NCBI RefSeq assembly: GCF_014673215.1
Contig: NZ_JACWMS010000002.1
Coordinates: 1,302,001 to 1,366,000, forward strand
Reading direction: 5' to 3'
Length of the DNA: 64,000 bases
Source: Gordonia hankookensis
GTDB lineage: Bacteria; Actinomycetota; Actinomycetes; Mycobacteriales; Mycobacteriaceae
The stretch's first letter is position 1, and the number at the start of each line of letters is the position of its first letter. Shown piece after piece: positions 43,085-52,234 of the stretch. A program made the position numbers and the translations under genes. The notes beneath the pieces were generated by a model. That model had not been told where the DNA came from. It worked only from the letters and a program-made list of their open reading frames with translations, and did not search any database.

Positions 43085-45051
43085 TCCTGCGACCGAAAGA
43101 TCTCCAGATCGAGGATGAGCGCACAAACCAGCGTAGGTATCGGCGAGAGCTCGAGCAGCAGGATGCCAGCAGGCGGAAGTATGACGGCCCCCGGAACAAT
43201 GTGTGGACCGGCACTGCTGCGCCTGCCACGTCATCGAATGGCGGCGGTTCAATCGTGGGCAGGGTGGCCTTGACGGGCGTTGACCAGGCATTGGGGCGGT
43301 CGGAATACTACATCGGTGAACGATACGCCGAGTTCGGCGGTGTGGCTGTATTCGGCTGGGCTTCCGATATAGCGGGCACGTTCTTCCTCGGTACGACAGA
43401 GCACCCGCTGTGCGACGACGTCGCTGTCATCCGGTCGTTCCGAAGCGCTGACTGTCAGATCATCGATTATGCGGACGATGTCGTCAGATCCGGAGCCGTC
43501 AGCTTCGCCAGACCTGACGACGCGCTGAAGATTCCCTCGCCGGCGCAGAAGCGAGCTCGATCCAGGCCTCGACGGCCCGGGACTTCGGATGATGCCGCCG
43601 AGTCCCAGCAGACCTCAGGCGCAGATCACTCGGCGACGAGGCAGACCCGCGAGCGACGAGTACCCCGATTGGGTGCCTCGGTACGTGCTGAACGGCTCCT
43701 TCGTGAACGCTTGGCGGCCCCGCGAAAGATCGGACTCGCGTCGGTTCTCGCTACACTGCAGCCCGACCAGTACGACCTCGTCGCGCGGCCGGCAATGGAG
43801 AGCACCGTGATCGAGGGTCCTCCTGGCACCGGCAAAACGATCATCGCAACCCATCGCGCCGCCTATATGATCAACGCACAACCAGAGAACTCGCTCGACG
43901 GCGACGTGCTCGTGGTCGGTCCCACCGACGGGTATGCGCGGCACGCGCGTGGGGCCTTGCGGGAGTTGACGGGCAGCGACACGCGGATCACCGTGGAATC
44001 GATTCCGGGATTGTTACGTCGAATCGTTAATGTCAAATCGCTTCCGACGGGCGACATATCGACTTGCTGGCAAGACGCGGATGTCACGCTCGGGAGGTTC
44101 GTCGACTCAGTAATCAGCACTCAGCCGCAAGGCCGAAAAAGTAATCGACGCAGATTCACCGCACTTGAGATCTATGAAATGCTTCGCAAAAACAAGAATC
44201 AGGCGAGCGGGCGACCGATTACCGCCGATCCAGAGTGGACGTCTTATCTGGGGAGGCTGCCCGATTGGTATCGCGCGCGCCGAGTCCGTGCGCTCCTGCC
44301 ACTCGTCGCGTATGTCAACTGGGTGGTCAATCGCGAACCTCCAGTCGGATTGCGGCACATCGAGCACATCGTCGTCGACGAGGCACAGGACATGACCGGG
44401 CTCGAGTGGCTCCTTCTGAATCAGATCAACCAGACCGGTGCGTGGACGATCATCGGTGACATGAATCAGCGGAGATCGGACCACACCTACGGGTCTTGGT
44501 CGCGGGTCCTCGAGGTGGCACAGTGTTTCGCTCATCCGACCATCGAGACGCTCGAGCGTGGCTATCGGTCGACCAAGCCGATACTCGACTTTGCCAATCG
44601 TTTGCTCTCTCGTGAGCAGCGCACGGTTTCGGCTGTCCAGATCGAAGGGCCTGCGCCGGTCGTGGAGGAGGTCGGGCCCGCAGAAATTGGCGCGGCGGCG
44701 ATCAATCAAGCAGTGAGGATGGTGGCAGCGTATCGCGATGGAACGGTGGCAGTGATAACGAACCATGGCAGGCCTGTGATCGAACACCTGCGTGCCAACG
44801 GGTGGTCAAAGAGCCCCCAGGCGGGTTCGCACATCTGGAGAAGGGGGAGTTTCGGCTTGACTGTGCTACATCACGATGCCGCGCGCGGTTTGGAGTTCGA
44901 CGGAGTCGTGGTGGTTGAGCCAGCGTCTTTCCCCAAGAACTACGGCCGGAATGGACCCCTGTATACGGCGCTCACCCGCGCCAACCGGGAATTGGTTGTA
45001 GTGCATGCGAAGGCGCTGCCGCGTGGGTTGTCACGAGATGCCGATGAGTGA
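43081..45051 (+). CDS. SF1 (UvrD/HelD-like) helicase with N-terminal accessory domain
   Basis: 656 residues from ATG 43081, overlapping the SNF2 stop by 4 nt. Residues ~1-160 include a Lys/Arg-rich helix and a small beta domain (GRVALTGVDQALGRSEYYIGERYAEFGG). The helicase has Walker A EGPPGTGKTIIATHRA near residue 245, Walker B VVDEAQDMTGLEWLLL near 430, ERGYRSTKPILDFAN near 497, AARGLEFDGVVVVEP near 602 and YTALTRANRELVVV near 635. The spacing resembles HelD/UvrD-type SF1A enzymes. Its place between SNF2 and MORC genes makes it a motor of that system. Confidence 0.85.
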   Translation: MILRPKDLQIEDERTNQRRYRRELEQQDASRRKYDGPRNNVWTGTAAPATSSNGGGSIVGRVALTGVDQALGRSEYYIGERYAEFGGVAVFGWASDIAGTFFLGTTEHPLCDDVAVIRSFRSADCQIIDYADDVVRSGAVSFARPDDALKIPSPAQKRARSRPRRPGTSDDAAESQQTSGADHSATRQTRERRVPRLGASVRAERLLRERLAAPRKIGLASVLATLQPDQYDLVARPAMESTVIEGPPGTGKTIIATHRAAYMINAQPENSLDGDVLVVGPTDGYARHARGALRELTGSDTRITVESIPGLLRRIVNVKSLPTGDISTCWQDADVTLGRFVDSVISTQPQGRKSNRRRFTALEIYEMLRKNKNQASGRPITADPEWTSYLGRLPDWYRARRVRALLPLVAYVNWVVNREPPVGLRHIEHIVVDEAQDMTGLEWLLLNQINQTGAWTIIGDMNQRRSDHTYGSWSRVLEVAQCFAHPTIETLERGYRSTKPILDFANRLLSREQRTVSAVQIEGPAPVVEEVGPAEIGAAAINQAVRMVAAYRDGTVAVITNHGRPVIEHLRANGWSKSPQAGSHIWRRGSFGLTVLHHDAARGLEFDGVVVVEPASFPKNYGRNGPLYTALTRANRELVVVHAKALPRGLSRDADE

Positions 45052-46622
45052 CTGTCGGCCCTCCCCTGCTGCAGGAAATCTTTCGGACGATCGAGGAGGG
45101 GTTGATGGTGGCCAGTATGAGCAGCGATGCTGACGAGGTGATCGGCCGGATAAAGCTTGATCCGGATCCGGGACTGGTCAAGAGCTTGGGCGCAAACCAT
45201 ACCCTGGAGTCCGCGATAGCGGATCTCATCGACAACAGCCTCGACGCCGACGCGACGCACGTCGCGGTCAGACTCCTGACCGAGGGAGATCGCCTCGTGC
45301 AAGTCGAGGTCGTCGACAACGGTACGGGCATGGGGCAGAACGAGATCGATGCAGCGATGACCATCGGCCGGCAGCGCGACTACGCTGCCGGTGACCTCGG
45401 GCACTTTGGCATGGGTCTGAAGGCGGCGTCTTTTGGTCACGGCGACGTTCTGACGGTCTGGTCGAGCAAGCGTGCGGGTGAGCCCCAAGGGCGGAGGATC
45501 CGGCGGGGAGACTACTCCCGGGACTTCACGTGCGAAGTGCTGTCCTCCGGGCTGGCCTCCCAGTACACGGTGGATCGCGAGAGGATCGTGAGATCCGGGA
45601 TCGGTACCACAGTCATCTGGTCAGAGCTTCGAAGTGCGTATCGAGGCAACAGTTCTGATGAGGCACAATCCTGGCTTTCAAAGCGTAACGAGAATTTGCG
45701 CGCGCACTTGGGGGTCACATACCACAGGCTCCTGTCAAGCAATAGGCTGAGTATCGAAGTGCTTGTCGCCGAGCGTGCGGAGGCCAAAGACTCCCTGGGA
45801 ATTCCGGTGCTCCCTGTCGACCCTTTCGGATACCGAACACCTGGCCATCCGGCGTATCCAAAGGTGCTCGTCGCGACAGCGGGTGGAACCGAGGTAGAGA
45901 TGGTCTGCCACATCTGGCCAGCGAAGTCTGACGTCACTGGCTACCGGATCGCGGGCAACCCCGGTGTGCAATACCAAGGTTTTTACATATACCGAAACGA
46001 CAGGCTTCTTCAGGTCGGCGGCTGGTCGGACACAGCTGCTCACACCCCGGCGAGGCAGCTCGCCCGAATTGTCGTCGATGACTCCGATGCCATCGGCCAG
46101 TTCCTGACGATGAACCCGGAGAAGAGCGGCCTGAAGTTCGAGCCAGCCTTCCATGACGCGATCGACAAGGCGCGGTCGAGCGACGGAACCACCTTCCTCG
46201 ATTACATTCAAGATGCTGAGACAGTCTTCGCCGAGTCCAACAAGCGCAGGCGGAGAAGGAAACCCGTCATCCAGCCGGGCAAGGGCTTCGCTCCGGCGCT
46301 ACACAAGCGGATTGGGGCTGAGCTCTCATACCTTCACGGCGACTCACTCGCCATGAAGTGGACGCGGCTACCGGCCGGCGAGTTCATCGACGTCGACTTT
46401 CATTCAAAGACAGTGTGGCTGAACAGCCGCTACAGGTCCTTGTTCGCCCCCGGAGGGGGACGGCTCAACGACTCTCCGATGCTCAAGTCCCTCCTCTTCC
46501 TGTTGACTCATGGAGTGTTCGAGGGACAGGTACTGGGAGCTCGTGACAAAGATGAAATAGCGCTCTGGACAAGTGTGCTCGGCGCTGCGGTGGTGGCCGA
46601 GGAGCAGATGCGTGATGGCTGA
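45048..46622 (+). CDS. MORC-type GHKL ATPase
   Basis: 524 residues from GTG 45048, overlapping the helicase stop (GTGA). The ATPase has the Bergerat motifs: N-box SAIADLIDNSLDADATH near residue 57, G1 VDNGTGMGQNE near 90 and G2 LGHFGMGLKAASF near 117. A GHKL transducer-like domain continues to ~370 (MVCHIWPAKSDVTGYR, YRNDRLLQVGGW), then a basic RRRRRK segment. Prokaryotic MORC/MutL-like ATPases recur in predicted restriction-modification islands, where they are thought to clamp or loop DNA. Here the operon adds SNF2, SF1, PD-(D/E)XK, Z1 and Vsr proteins. Confidence 0.87.
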   Translation: MTVGPPLLQEIFRTIEEGLMVASMSSDADEVIGRIKLDPDPGLVKSLGANHTLESAIADLIDNSLDADATHVAVRLLTEGDRLVQVEVVDNGTGMGQNEIDAAMTIGRQRDYAAGDLGHFGMGLKAASFGHGDVLTVWSSKRAGEPQGRRIRRGDYSRDFTCEVLSSGLASQYTVDRERIVRSGIGTTVIWSELRSAYRGNSSDEAQSWLSKRNENLRAHLGVTYHRLLSSNRLSIEVLVAERAEAKDSLGIPVLPVDPFGYRTPGHPAYPKVLVATAGGTEVEMVCHIWPAKSDVTGYRIAGNPGVQYQGFYIYRNDRLLQVGGWSDTAAHTPARQLARIVVDDSDAIGQFLTMNPEKSGLKFEPAFHDAIDKARSSDGTTFLDYIQDAETVFAESNKRRRRRKPVIQPGKGFAPALHKRIGAELSYLHGDSLAMKWTRLPAGEFIDVDFHSKTVWLNSRYRSLFAPGGGRLNDSPMLKSLLFLLTHGVFEGQVLGARDKDEIALWTSVLGAAVVAEEQMRDG

Positions 46623-46649
46623 TCGCAGATCGCGGGGAGGGCAAGGGCA

Positions 46650-47639
46650 ATGTCCATGACACCGCAGGACGGCCGACACCTGACCATGGCGACTCTGGAG
46701 TCTCTGTGGTCCAACGAGGCTCCGATCGAGATACCCATCGCTGGTGAACCACCATGTAGTCTGCAATTGAATGCGCGGAATCACGTCATCACGCTGGTCA
46801 CCACGTACCAGCGACCTGAGCCGGACACTGCCAGGCTCATGAACTTGAGCTTTGACGCATGGACGGTGGATAACGATGAACTGGCAGCGATCAGTGTCAA
46901 TGTCGAAGGAAACATTCACGGGGCGTATGGACTTCTCGCAACCATCGCCGACGAAATACAGGTAAATCACGCTCCGCTCGCAGTGGCAGTTGACACAGCG
47001 GTGACCCGCCATCGTGACGTGGTGGCCGCCCGCGGTGCTCTCGATGTGAATCGCGAGATCGGACTCTTCGGAGAGCTCTTGTTCCTGGACTTCTTGATTC
47101 ACGCGATAGGTGCCGGTCCGGCAGTCGATGCTTGGATGGGGCCGATCTCTGAGGAGCACGACTTTGTGTTCGACGACGTGCACATCGAGGTCAAAACGAC
47201 CAGTACGGAGAGACGGCGTCACGTGATCAACGGACTCGGGCAGCTGGTGCCGGTAGGCGACACGGCACTGTCCCTGTTGTCTGTCCAACTGACACGCGTA
47301 ACGGCAACAGCTGGGCGGACGTTACCGCAGCTCGTCGCGGCTGTGCGAACGGCAGCGGGCGGGCATGCCGTGGCACTCGACCATCGACTCGAATCATCGG
47401 GGTGGCTGGACGAGGACGCCGAACTCTATCCGACGAGCTGGCGGCTGCGCACGGTCCCGATGGCGTTCCCCGTAGGCGTTGACTTCCCGGCCCTCACGCC
47501 GGACGCGGTCGCGCGCGTGGTCCCCAACTCGGCACTGGTGGTTGATGTCTCGTACATGGTCGACCTCACAACTCTTCCCAGCTGTTCGCTACCCGAAAGA
47601 CTCAACGGGTTTGTCACCAAGGAGGAATCCCCGGAGTGA
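46650..47639 (+). CDS. PD-(D/E)XK nuclease-fold protein (DUF4420)
   Basis: 329 residues from ATG 46650. The conserved centre VNREIGLFGELLFLDFLI (residues ~133-150) and WMGPISEEHDFVFDDVHIEVKTTSTERRRHVINGLGQL (~163-200) is the DUF4420 nuclease-fold core. The catalytic set is E in GELLF, D in HDF and E-V-K in HIEVKTT. DUF4420 proteins are predicted endonucleases found beside MORC and Z1 genes. All putative active-site residues are present. Its stop overlaps the Z1 gene's GTG by 4 nt. Confidence 0.87.
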   Translation: MSMTPQDGRHLTMATLESLWSNEAPIEIPIAGEPPCSLQLNARNHVITLVTTYQRPEPDTARLMNLSFDAWTVDNDELAAISVNVEGNIHGAYGLLATIADEIQVNHAPLAVAVDTAVTRHRDVVAARGALDVNREIGLFGELLFLDFLIHAIGAGPAVDAWMGPISEEHDFVFDDVHIEVKTTSTERRRHVINGLGQLVPVGDTALSLLSVQLTRVTATAGRTLPQLVAAVRTAAGGHAVALDHRLESSGWLDEDAELYPTSWRLRTVPMAFPVGVDFPALTPDAVARVVPNSALVVDVSYMVDLTTLPSCSLPERLNGFVTKEESPE

Positions 47640-50584
47640 ATGACCAACGACCGGAATGGGCTGACTCGTTGGCCTATGTGTTCGATGCGCTCAAGAAGCA
47701 GCGGCCGAAGCCGCTGTTACCGTTGTTGAATTTGATGGCAGATGCGTCCGTCACCGACGCCGAGCTCATTCACTTCATCCGCACAACAGGCGAGAACGAA
47801 CCTGCGCTGACCCAGATCCGGATGGCACTGGCGGGGTGGGACAACTTGTCCGACTTCGAGGATGCAGAAAAAGGGCCGACCGTTCCTCGCACACAGGCGA
47901 GGCGGATCGCACTCTACGGTGCACTCGATCTCTCTGAGGATCTCGCAGCCGCTCTGACCCAGCGGGTCGGCGTGTTCGAGGAACACTCGACAGTGATCTC
48001 GAAGGTCTTCGAACCTTGGTACGCCGAGGAACGTAAGAAGAGGTCGAGTGTGTACTGGGATGACTACGAGGATTATCTGCAAAATGTGAAGAAGTGGCCT
48101 GCGTCGTCAATCACGTCGCTCGACGAATCGACGACGCAGGTAATCGAGCGTTTGAGCCGCCCGACCCGGTCGGAAGCCAAGCAGACCAAAGGCATAGTCG
48201 TGGGCTATGTGCAAAGCGGAAAGACAGCCAACTTCACGGGCGTCGCGGCTAAAGCGATCGACGTCGGCTACCGGCTCGTCATCGTTCTGACTGGCACGAT
48301 CGACATCTTGCGGTCGCAGACACAACGCCGGATGGACATGGAACTGATGGGCGTGGAGAACATCCTGGCCGGGCAGGATCCAACCGATCCCGCGGTGCTA
48401 AAGGAACTCGACTATCAGCAAGACGACGACTGGTTGAGCGGTAACTTCGTCAAGCATGGTGAGGCGCTTGACCTGCCAGGAGTTGTTGAGATATCGCGGG
48501 TCACCAGTCATCACAACGATTACAAACGTCTCCCGATGGCGATGACAAAGCTCAGATTCGCGCGCAAGAACAAGCAAAAGCCGCTCAACGACGAGGAGAA
48601 TCTATTCCACTCTGGAGCATACGTTGCAGTCATCAAGAAGAACCGAGCTCCTCTCGAGGGTCTGATCAAGGATCTGAAGCCGTTGAAGAAGGATCTGGCC
48701 GAACTTCCCGTTCTCATCATCGATGACGAGTCAGATCAAGCTTCAGTGGACACAACCAATCCGAAAAAATGGAAGAAAGAGTCGAGCGAAGAAAAGAAGA
48801 GGACCACGATAAACCGCCTCATCACCGAGATACTGGAGCTTTGTCCGCGCGCGCAGTATGTCGGCTACACAGCAACGCCGTTTGCGAATGTGTTCGTCGA
48901 CCCAGATGACGAGCGGGATCTGTTCCCGGCCGATTTTGTTCTGTCGCTTCATCGACCACCCGGATATATGGGGGTGCAGGAGTTTCATGATGTCGGGAAA
49001 CGCTGGGACGACGAGATCAAGTCGGTATCGAACTGCAACGAACTTGCGTACATTCGTAAACTGGTCGGCGACGCGGCATTTGACCCCGACCAGCGAGACA
49101 AAGAGCTGCTGGAAGCACTCGACGCGTGGGTTCTGTCGGGTGCGATCAAGAAATATCGCGAAGACTCTTCGTCGCTCACCTTCCGGCATCATACGATGCT
49201 GGTCCACGAGTCCGTGAAGACCAACGATCACGCCGAGACCGCAGCAGATGTTCGATTCCTTTGGCGAAGAGCGGGTTTTAACACCTCGAAGGGCCTTGGT
49301 CGACTCGAGAGACTTTTCTCGGACGACTTTCTTCCGGTGATGTCTGCGCGTGCGGAGGGCGCCCCGATCCCGAAGTCCTTTGATGAACTGAAACCATATG
49401 TGACGACAGCGCTCGCGGAGATGACTCACGATGGTGATCCCGTTCTGATCCTGAACTCCGACAAAGAGATTCAAGCACAGCAGAAGAAACTTGACTTCGA
49501 AGCCCAAAAGGTATGGAGAATTCTGGTCGGTGGTACCCAGCTCAGCCGTGGGTTCACGGTAGAAGGTCTGACTGTCTCGTACTTCCGACGCAAGGCCGGA
49601 CAGGCGGACACGTTGATGCAGGCGGGCCGGTGGTTCGGTTTTCGGCCTGGGTACAAGGACCTCGCCCGACTCTATATTCGCCGGGACCACGATGTGGACC
49701 TGTACGAGGCGTTCGAAGCACTCCTCCTGGATGAGGAAGCTTTCCGTGCTGAGCTGCGGCAGTACGAAGGATTCGACGAACAAGAAATGCCGCTGCTCGA
49801 ACCCCGGCAGATCCCGCCGCTGGTGAGCCAACACTTGCCCTGGTTGAAACCCACGGCGCGAAATAAGATGTGGAATGCCGTGATTGCTGACAAGGCGCCG
49901 ACCGATGTGCAGGACCTCTACGGACTGCCTGAGCTCGGGAGTTATCAGAACCGTGAGAATTTCGAGAATGTCATCGTGCCGATCTTGCAGCACGCCACAC
50001 AACCCGTCGACCTTCCGTACGCGTTGGATGGAACGAACTCGACTCAGCCGGCCATGGTCGGAGTCGTCTCGTCGGACGAGTTCTTGCAGTTGTTCGGCCG
50101 GTTGGCGTGGCATGAAGAGTACGGCGAAACCGTGCGAATCGTCCGAGCGTTCATGCAGAAGGCCGCGGAGAGGAATGAGATCGTGGATTGGGCGGTCGTC
50201 TGGCCGCAGCCCAAGACCAAAGGGCGTACCGTCAATGTCCCGGAGCTCGGCGGTGATGTGCCGGTGGTGAAGCGCAAGCGGCGCGTCAACCGCATCGACT
50301 TCATCGGATCGGACCGAAAGCATCGAGCTGCTGCGCGAACGATTGCACACGGCGACGATGCTGGTCCAATTGGGGCATCGACGAAACGTGGCGTCGTACT
50401 TGTGTATCTCGTTCCGGATCGCGAAGACGACGATCACACGATCCCAGTGAACCGCGACGAGGTGGTGGGATTGATCTCGCTGGCAGTGCCATCGGCCTCT
50501 GTACCGCGCAAGGATCTGATCCGATGGACTGTCGTGAACACGACGCGACCGGAAGAGGTGGCGGTGGACCCGCCAGAGGTCTGA
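47636..50584 (+). CDS. Z1-domain SF2-like ATPase
   Basis: 982 residues from GTG 47636. The Z1 family is a superfamily-II-like ATPase linked to MORC-type restriction-modification loci. Walker A is VVGYVQSGKTANFTGVA near residue 190; Walker B VLIIDDESDQASVDT near 361; GYTATPFANVFVDP near 410; and the C-terminal signature LVGGTQLSRGFTVEGLTVSYFRR...DTLMQAGRWFGFRPGY near 628-665, equivalent to helicase motifs V-VI. The remaining ~320 residues are a conserved-looking C-terminal domain. It presumably powers target search or loading of the nuclease; no function has been read directly. Confidence 0.88.
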   Translation: MNDQRPEWADSLAYVFDALKKQRPKPLLPLLNLMADASVTDAELIHFIRTTGENEPALTQIRMALAGWDNLSDFEDAEKGPTVPRTQARRIALYGALDLSEDLAAALTQRVGVFEEHSTVISKVFEPWYAEERKKRSSVYWDDYEDYLQNVKKWPASSITSLDESTTQVIERLSRPTRSEAKQTKGIVVGYVQSGKTANFTGVAAKAIDVGYRLVIVLTGTIDILRSQTQRRMDMELMGVENILAGQDPTDPAVLKELDYQQDDDWLSGNFVKHGEALDLPGVVEISRVTSHHNDYKRLPMAMTKLRFARKNKQKPLNDEENLFHSGAYVAVIKKNRAPLEGLIKDLKPLKKDLAELPVLIIDDESDQASVDTTNPKKWKKESSEEKKRTTINRLITEILELCPRAQYVGYTATPFANVFVDPDDERDLFPADFVLSLHRPPGYMGVQEFHDVGKRWDDEIKSVSNCNELAYIRKLVGDAAFDPDQRDKELLEALDAWVLSGAIKKYREDSSSLTFRHHTMLVHESVKTNDHAETAADVRFLWRRAGFNTSKGLGRLERLFSDDFLPVMSARAEGAPIPKSFDELKPYVTTALAEMTHDGDPVLILNSDKEIQAQQKKLDFEAQKVWRILVGGTQLSRGFTVEGLTVSYFRRKAGQADTLMQAGRWFGFRPGYKDLARLYIRRDHDVDLYEAFEALLLDEEAFRAELRQYEGFDEQEMPLLEPRQIPPLVSQHLPWLKPTARNKMWNAVIADKAPTDVQDLYGLPELGSYQNRENFENVIVPILQHATQPVDLPYALDGTNSTQPAMVGVVSSDEFLQLFGRLAWHEEYGETVRIVRAFMQKAAERNEIVDWAVVWPQPKTKGRTVNVPELGGDVPVVKRKRRVNRIDFIGSDRKHRAAARTIAHGDDAGPIGASTKRGVVLVYLVPDREDDDHTIPVNRDEVVGLISLAVPSASVPRKDLIRWTVVNTTRPEEVAVDPPEV

Positions 50585-50631
50585 ATGGTGAGGTGTAGCG
50601 GTCGACTCGGCAACTTGGCGGGTGTGAGCCG

Positions 50632-51111
50632 GTGAGCTATCGTCCTCCGGCGTCCTCCGAGAGCGTTCGGTCACGTATGAGCGAACAGCGACGTCGCGAT
50701 ACCGCGGCCGAGTTGCGCGTGCGCCGCAGGCTCCACGCCCGGAGTGTGAGGTTCAGGGTTGACGTGAAGCCAGAGTCTGATCTGCGTGCCAAGGGAGACA
50801 TCGTATGGCGCGGCCTCAAGCTCATCGTCTTCATCGATGGCTGCTTCTGGCACGGATGCCCCGAACACGCAACACGCCCACGAGCGAACGCCGAGTGGTG
50901 GGCTGAGAAGCTGGACAACAATGTGCGACGAGACAGACGAACTGACGCAGATCTTTCTGACCGGGACTGGCATGTCCTGCGCTTCTGGGAGCATGAAGAC
51001 CCGAACGAGGTCGCCGACGTCATCTGCGCGAAGCTCGACGAACTGAGGTCTGCCGGCAGGTCACAGAGATTCAGTTCACGAGCTCCAGAAGCTCAGCGGA
51101 GGGGTCGGTGA
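50632..51111 (+). CDS. vsr: Very short patch repair endonuclease
   Basis: 159 residues from GTG 50632. Vsr hallmarks: RRRDTAAELRVRRRLHARSVRFRVDV at the N-terminus, the catalytic aspartate in AKGDIVW, the metal/cysteine signature FIDGCFWHGCPEH and C-terminal WHVLRFWEHED. Vsr nicks 5' to T in T:G mismatches that arise by deamination of 5-methylcytosine, so it protects the genome against the cost of cytosine methylation. Its partner methyltransferase is encoded on the opposite strand, and the two genes overlap tail to tail by 41 nt. Confidence 0.93.
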   Translation: MSYRPPASSESVRSRMSEQRRRDTAAELRVRRRLHARSVRFRVDVKPESDLRAKGDIVWRGLKLIVFIDGCFWHGCPEHATRPRANAEWWAEKLDNNVRRDRRTDADLSDRDWHVLRFWEHEDPNEVADVICAKLDELRSAGRSQRFSSRAPEAQRRGR

Positions 51112-52183
51112 TGGGGATGACGACGCCGCCCTCTCTCGAAGACTCCCACGGAGCGCACACTGACCTGTCCAGTTCCTCGAGGTCGATCAACAGATTCAAT
51201 GCGGCCGCGAGAACATGAACCGACAGGCGAGGCGGAATGGCGTTGCCGATCTGTTGTGCGATATCGGCTCCTGCCCAAGGGTAGTCACGCGGAAAGGTCT
51301 GAAGCCTCCCCGCCTCCTGCAGGGTGAAGCGCCCGAAGTCGTTGTTCGCGAGTTCGAGTCGGTTGCGCATGATCTTGCCCGTGACTGTCGCGGCAGGCTC
51401 GTCCGACTGCCGTCGACCTCGCTTGCGGGGATCGCCGCCACTGCCATAATTCGAGATGACCGTGAACGGTACGGTGCGATCGAGTGCATCTGCCATAGAG
51501 ACCCACGGCTCGAGCTTGCGGGTGGATTGTTGCGGTTGCCCTCGCCGAAACGCGTGGTGAGTGGGGGCCGGTATTGTAAGTTCTTCGTCATCGAGCCTTG
51601 CTATCAGTACAGCTCGGCGTCGCGTTTGTGGAACACCGAACTCCTCTGTGCGAACGATGCCGTGATCGACGCCGTAGCCGAATCTTTCGAGGACCTTGTG
51701 GTACGCGGCCCAGACGGGTAGGACCTGCGGCACCTGCTCGAGGACGATGGCCTCGTACGGGCTGTCTTGGCGCAGCGCCTCAAGGATCCAGCGCATCGGC
51801 TCGAGCACGAGGCTGGTCCGCTCGTCTTCAAACACACTCAGACTGTCAGCGGCGTCCTCACCGTTCGCCATCCGGTCCACAAGTGTTACTACGTCATCCA
51901 GCGCCCTACGCCCGGATCCGCTTCCCGCCACCGTGAACGTTTGACACGGCGGACCGCCGGTGAGAACGGTCGCGTCAGGGAAGTCCTCTGGGCCGAACTC
52001 CCGGACGTCCCCCTGTCTCGTCTCCAGACCCGCGGCGTCGCGCGTCGCGCAGGCATTGTCGTCGAGCTCGATGCCCTCGGAGGGGATCCCCAGCCATGCT
52101 GCCCCCACATCGAGGCCACCCGGGCCGGCGAAGAGGTCGACAATCCGCGGCTTGCCCTCGGAGTCACCCGATCCCAACACCAT
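51071..52183 (-). CDS. dcm: DNA (cytosine-5) methyltransferase
   Basis: 370 residues from ATG 52183 (TTG 52213 is an alternative). C5-methylase motifs: I PRIVDLFAGPGGLDVG (~11-26), IV GGPPCQTFTVAG with the catalytic cysteine near residue 80, VI as VLEQVPQVL near 146 (EQV rather than the usual ENV), VIII GVPQTRRRAVLIA and X AQQIGNAIPPRLS. Between VIII and X lies a short target-recognition region. It transfers a methyl group from S-adenosylmethionine to cytosine C5 and is the modification arm of this system. Last gene of the minus-strand operon with the second GHKL ATPase, followed tail to tail by vsr. Confidence 0.94.
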   Translation of the reverse strand: MVLGSGDSEGKPRIVDLFAGPGGLDVGAAWLGIPSEGIELDDNACATRDAAGLETRQGDVREFGPEDFPDATVLTGGPPCQTFTVAGSGSGRRALDDVVTLVDRMANGEDAADSLSVFEDERTSLVLEPMRWILEALRQDSPYEAIVLEQVPQVLPVWAAYHKVLERFGYGVDHGIVRTEEFGVPQTRRRAVLIARLDDEELTIPAPTHHAFRRGQPQQSTRKLEPWVSMADALDRTVPFTVISNYGSGGDPRKRGRRQSDEPAATVTGKIMRNRLELANNDFGRFTLQEAGRLQTFPRDYPWAGADIAQQIGNAIPPRLSVHVLAAALNLLIDLEELDRSVCAPWESSREGGVVIPITDPSAELLELVN

Positions 52184-52234
52184 GAGAGAGATGGTAGCCG
52201 GCGGGGCCGTCAAGATCGCGTAGGCGGTGACGGG

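Noticed and set aside
48743..50674. 643-codon open frame antisense to the Z1 gene
   Set aside because: High-GC shadow of the Z1 gene, whose motifs and coupled start are clear; the antisense product is His/Arg-rich with no domain.
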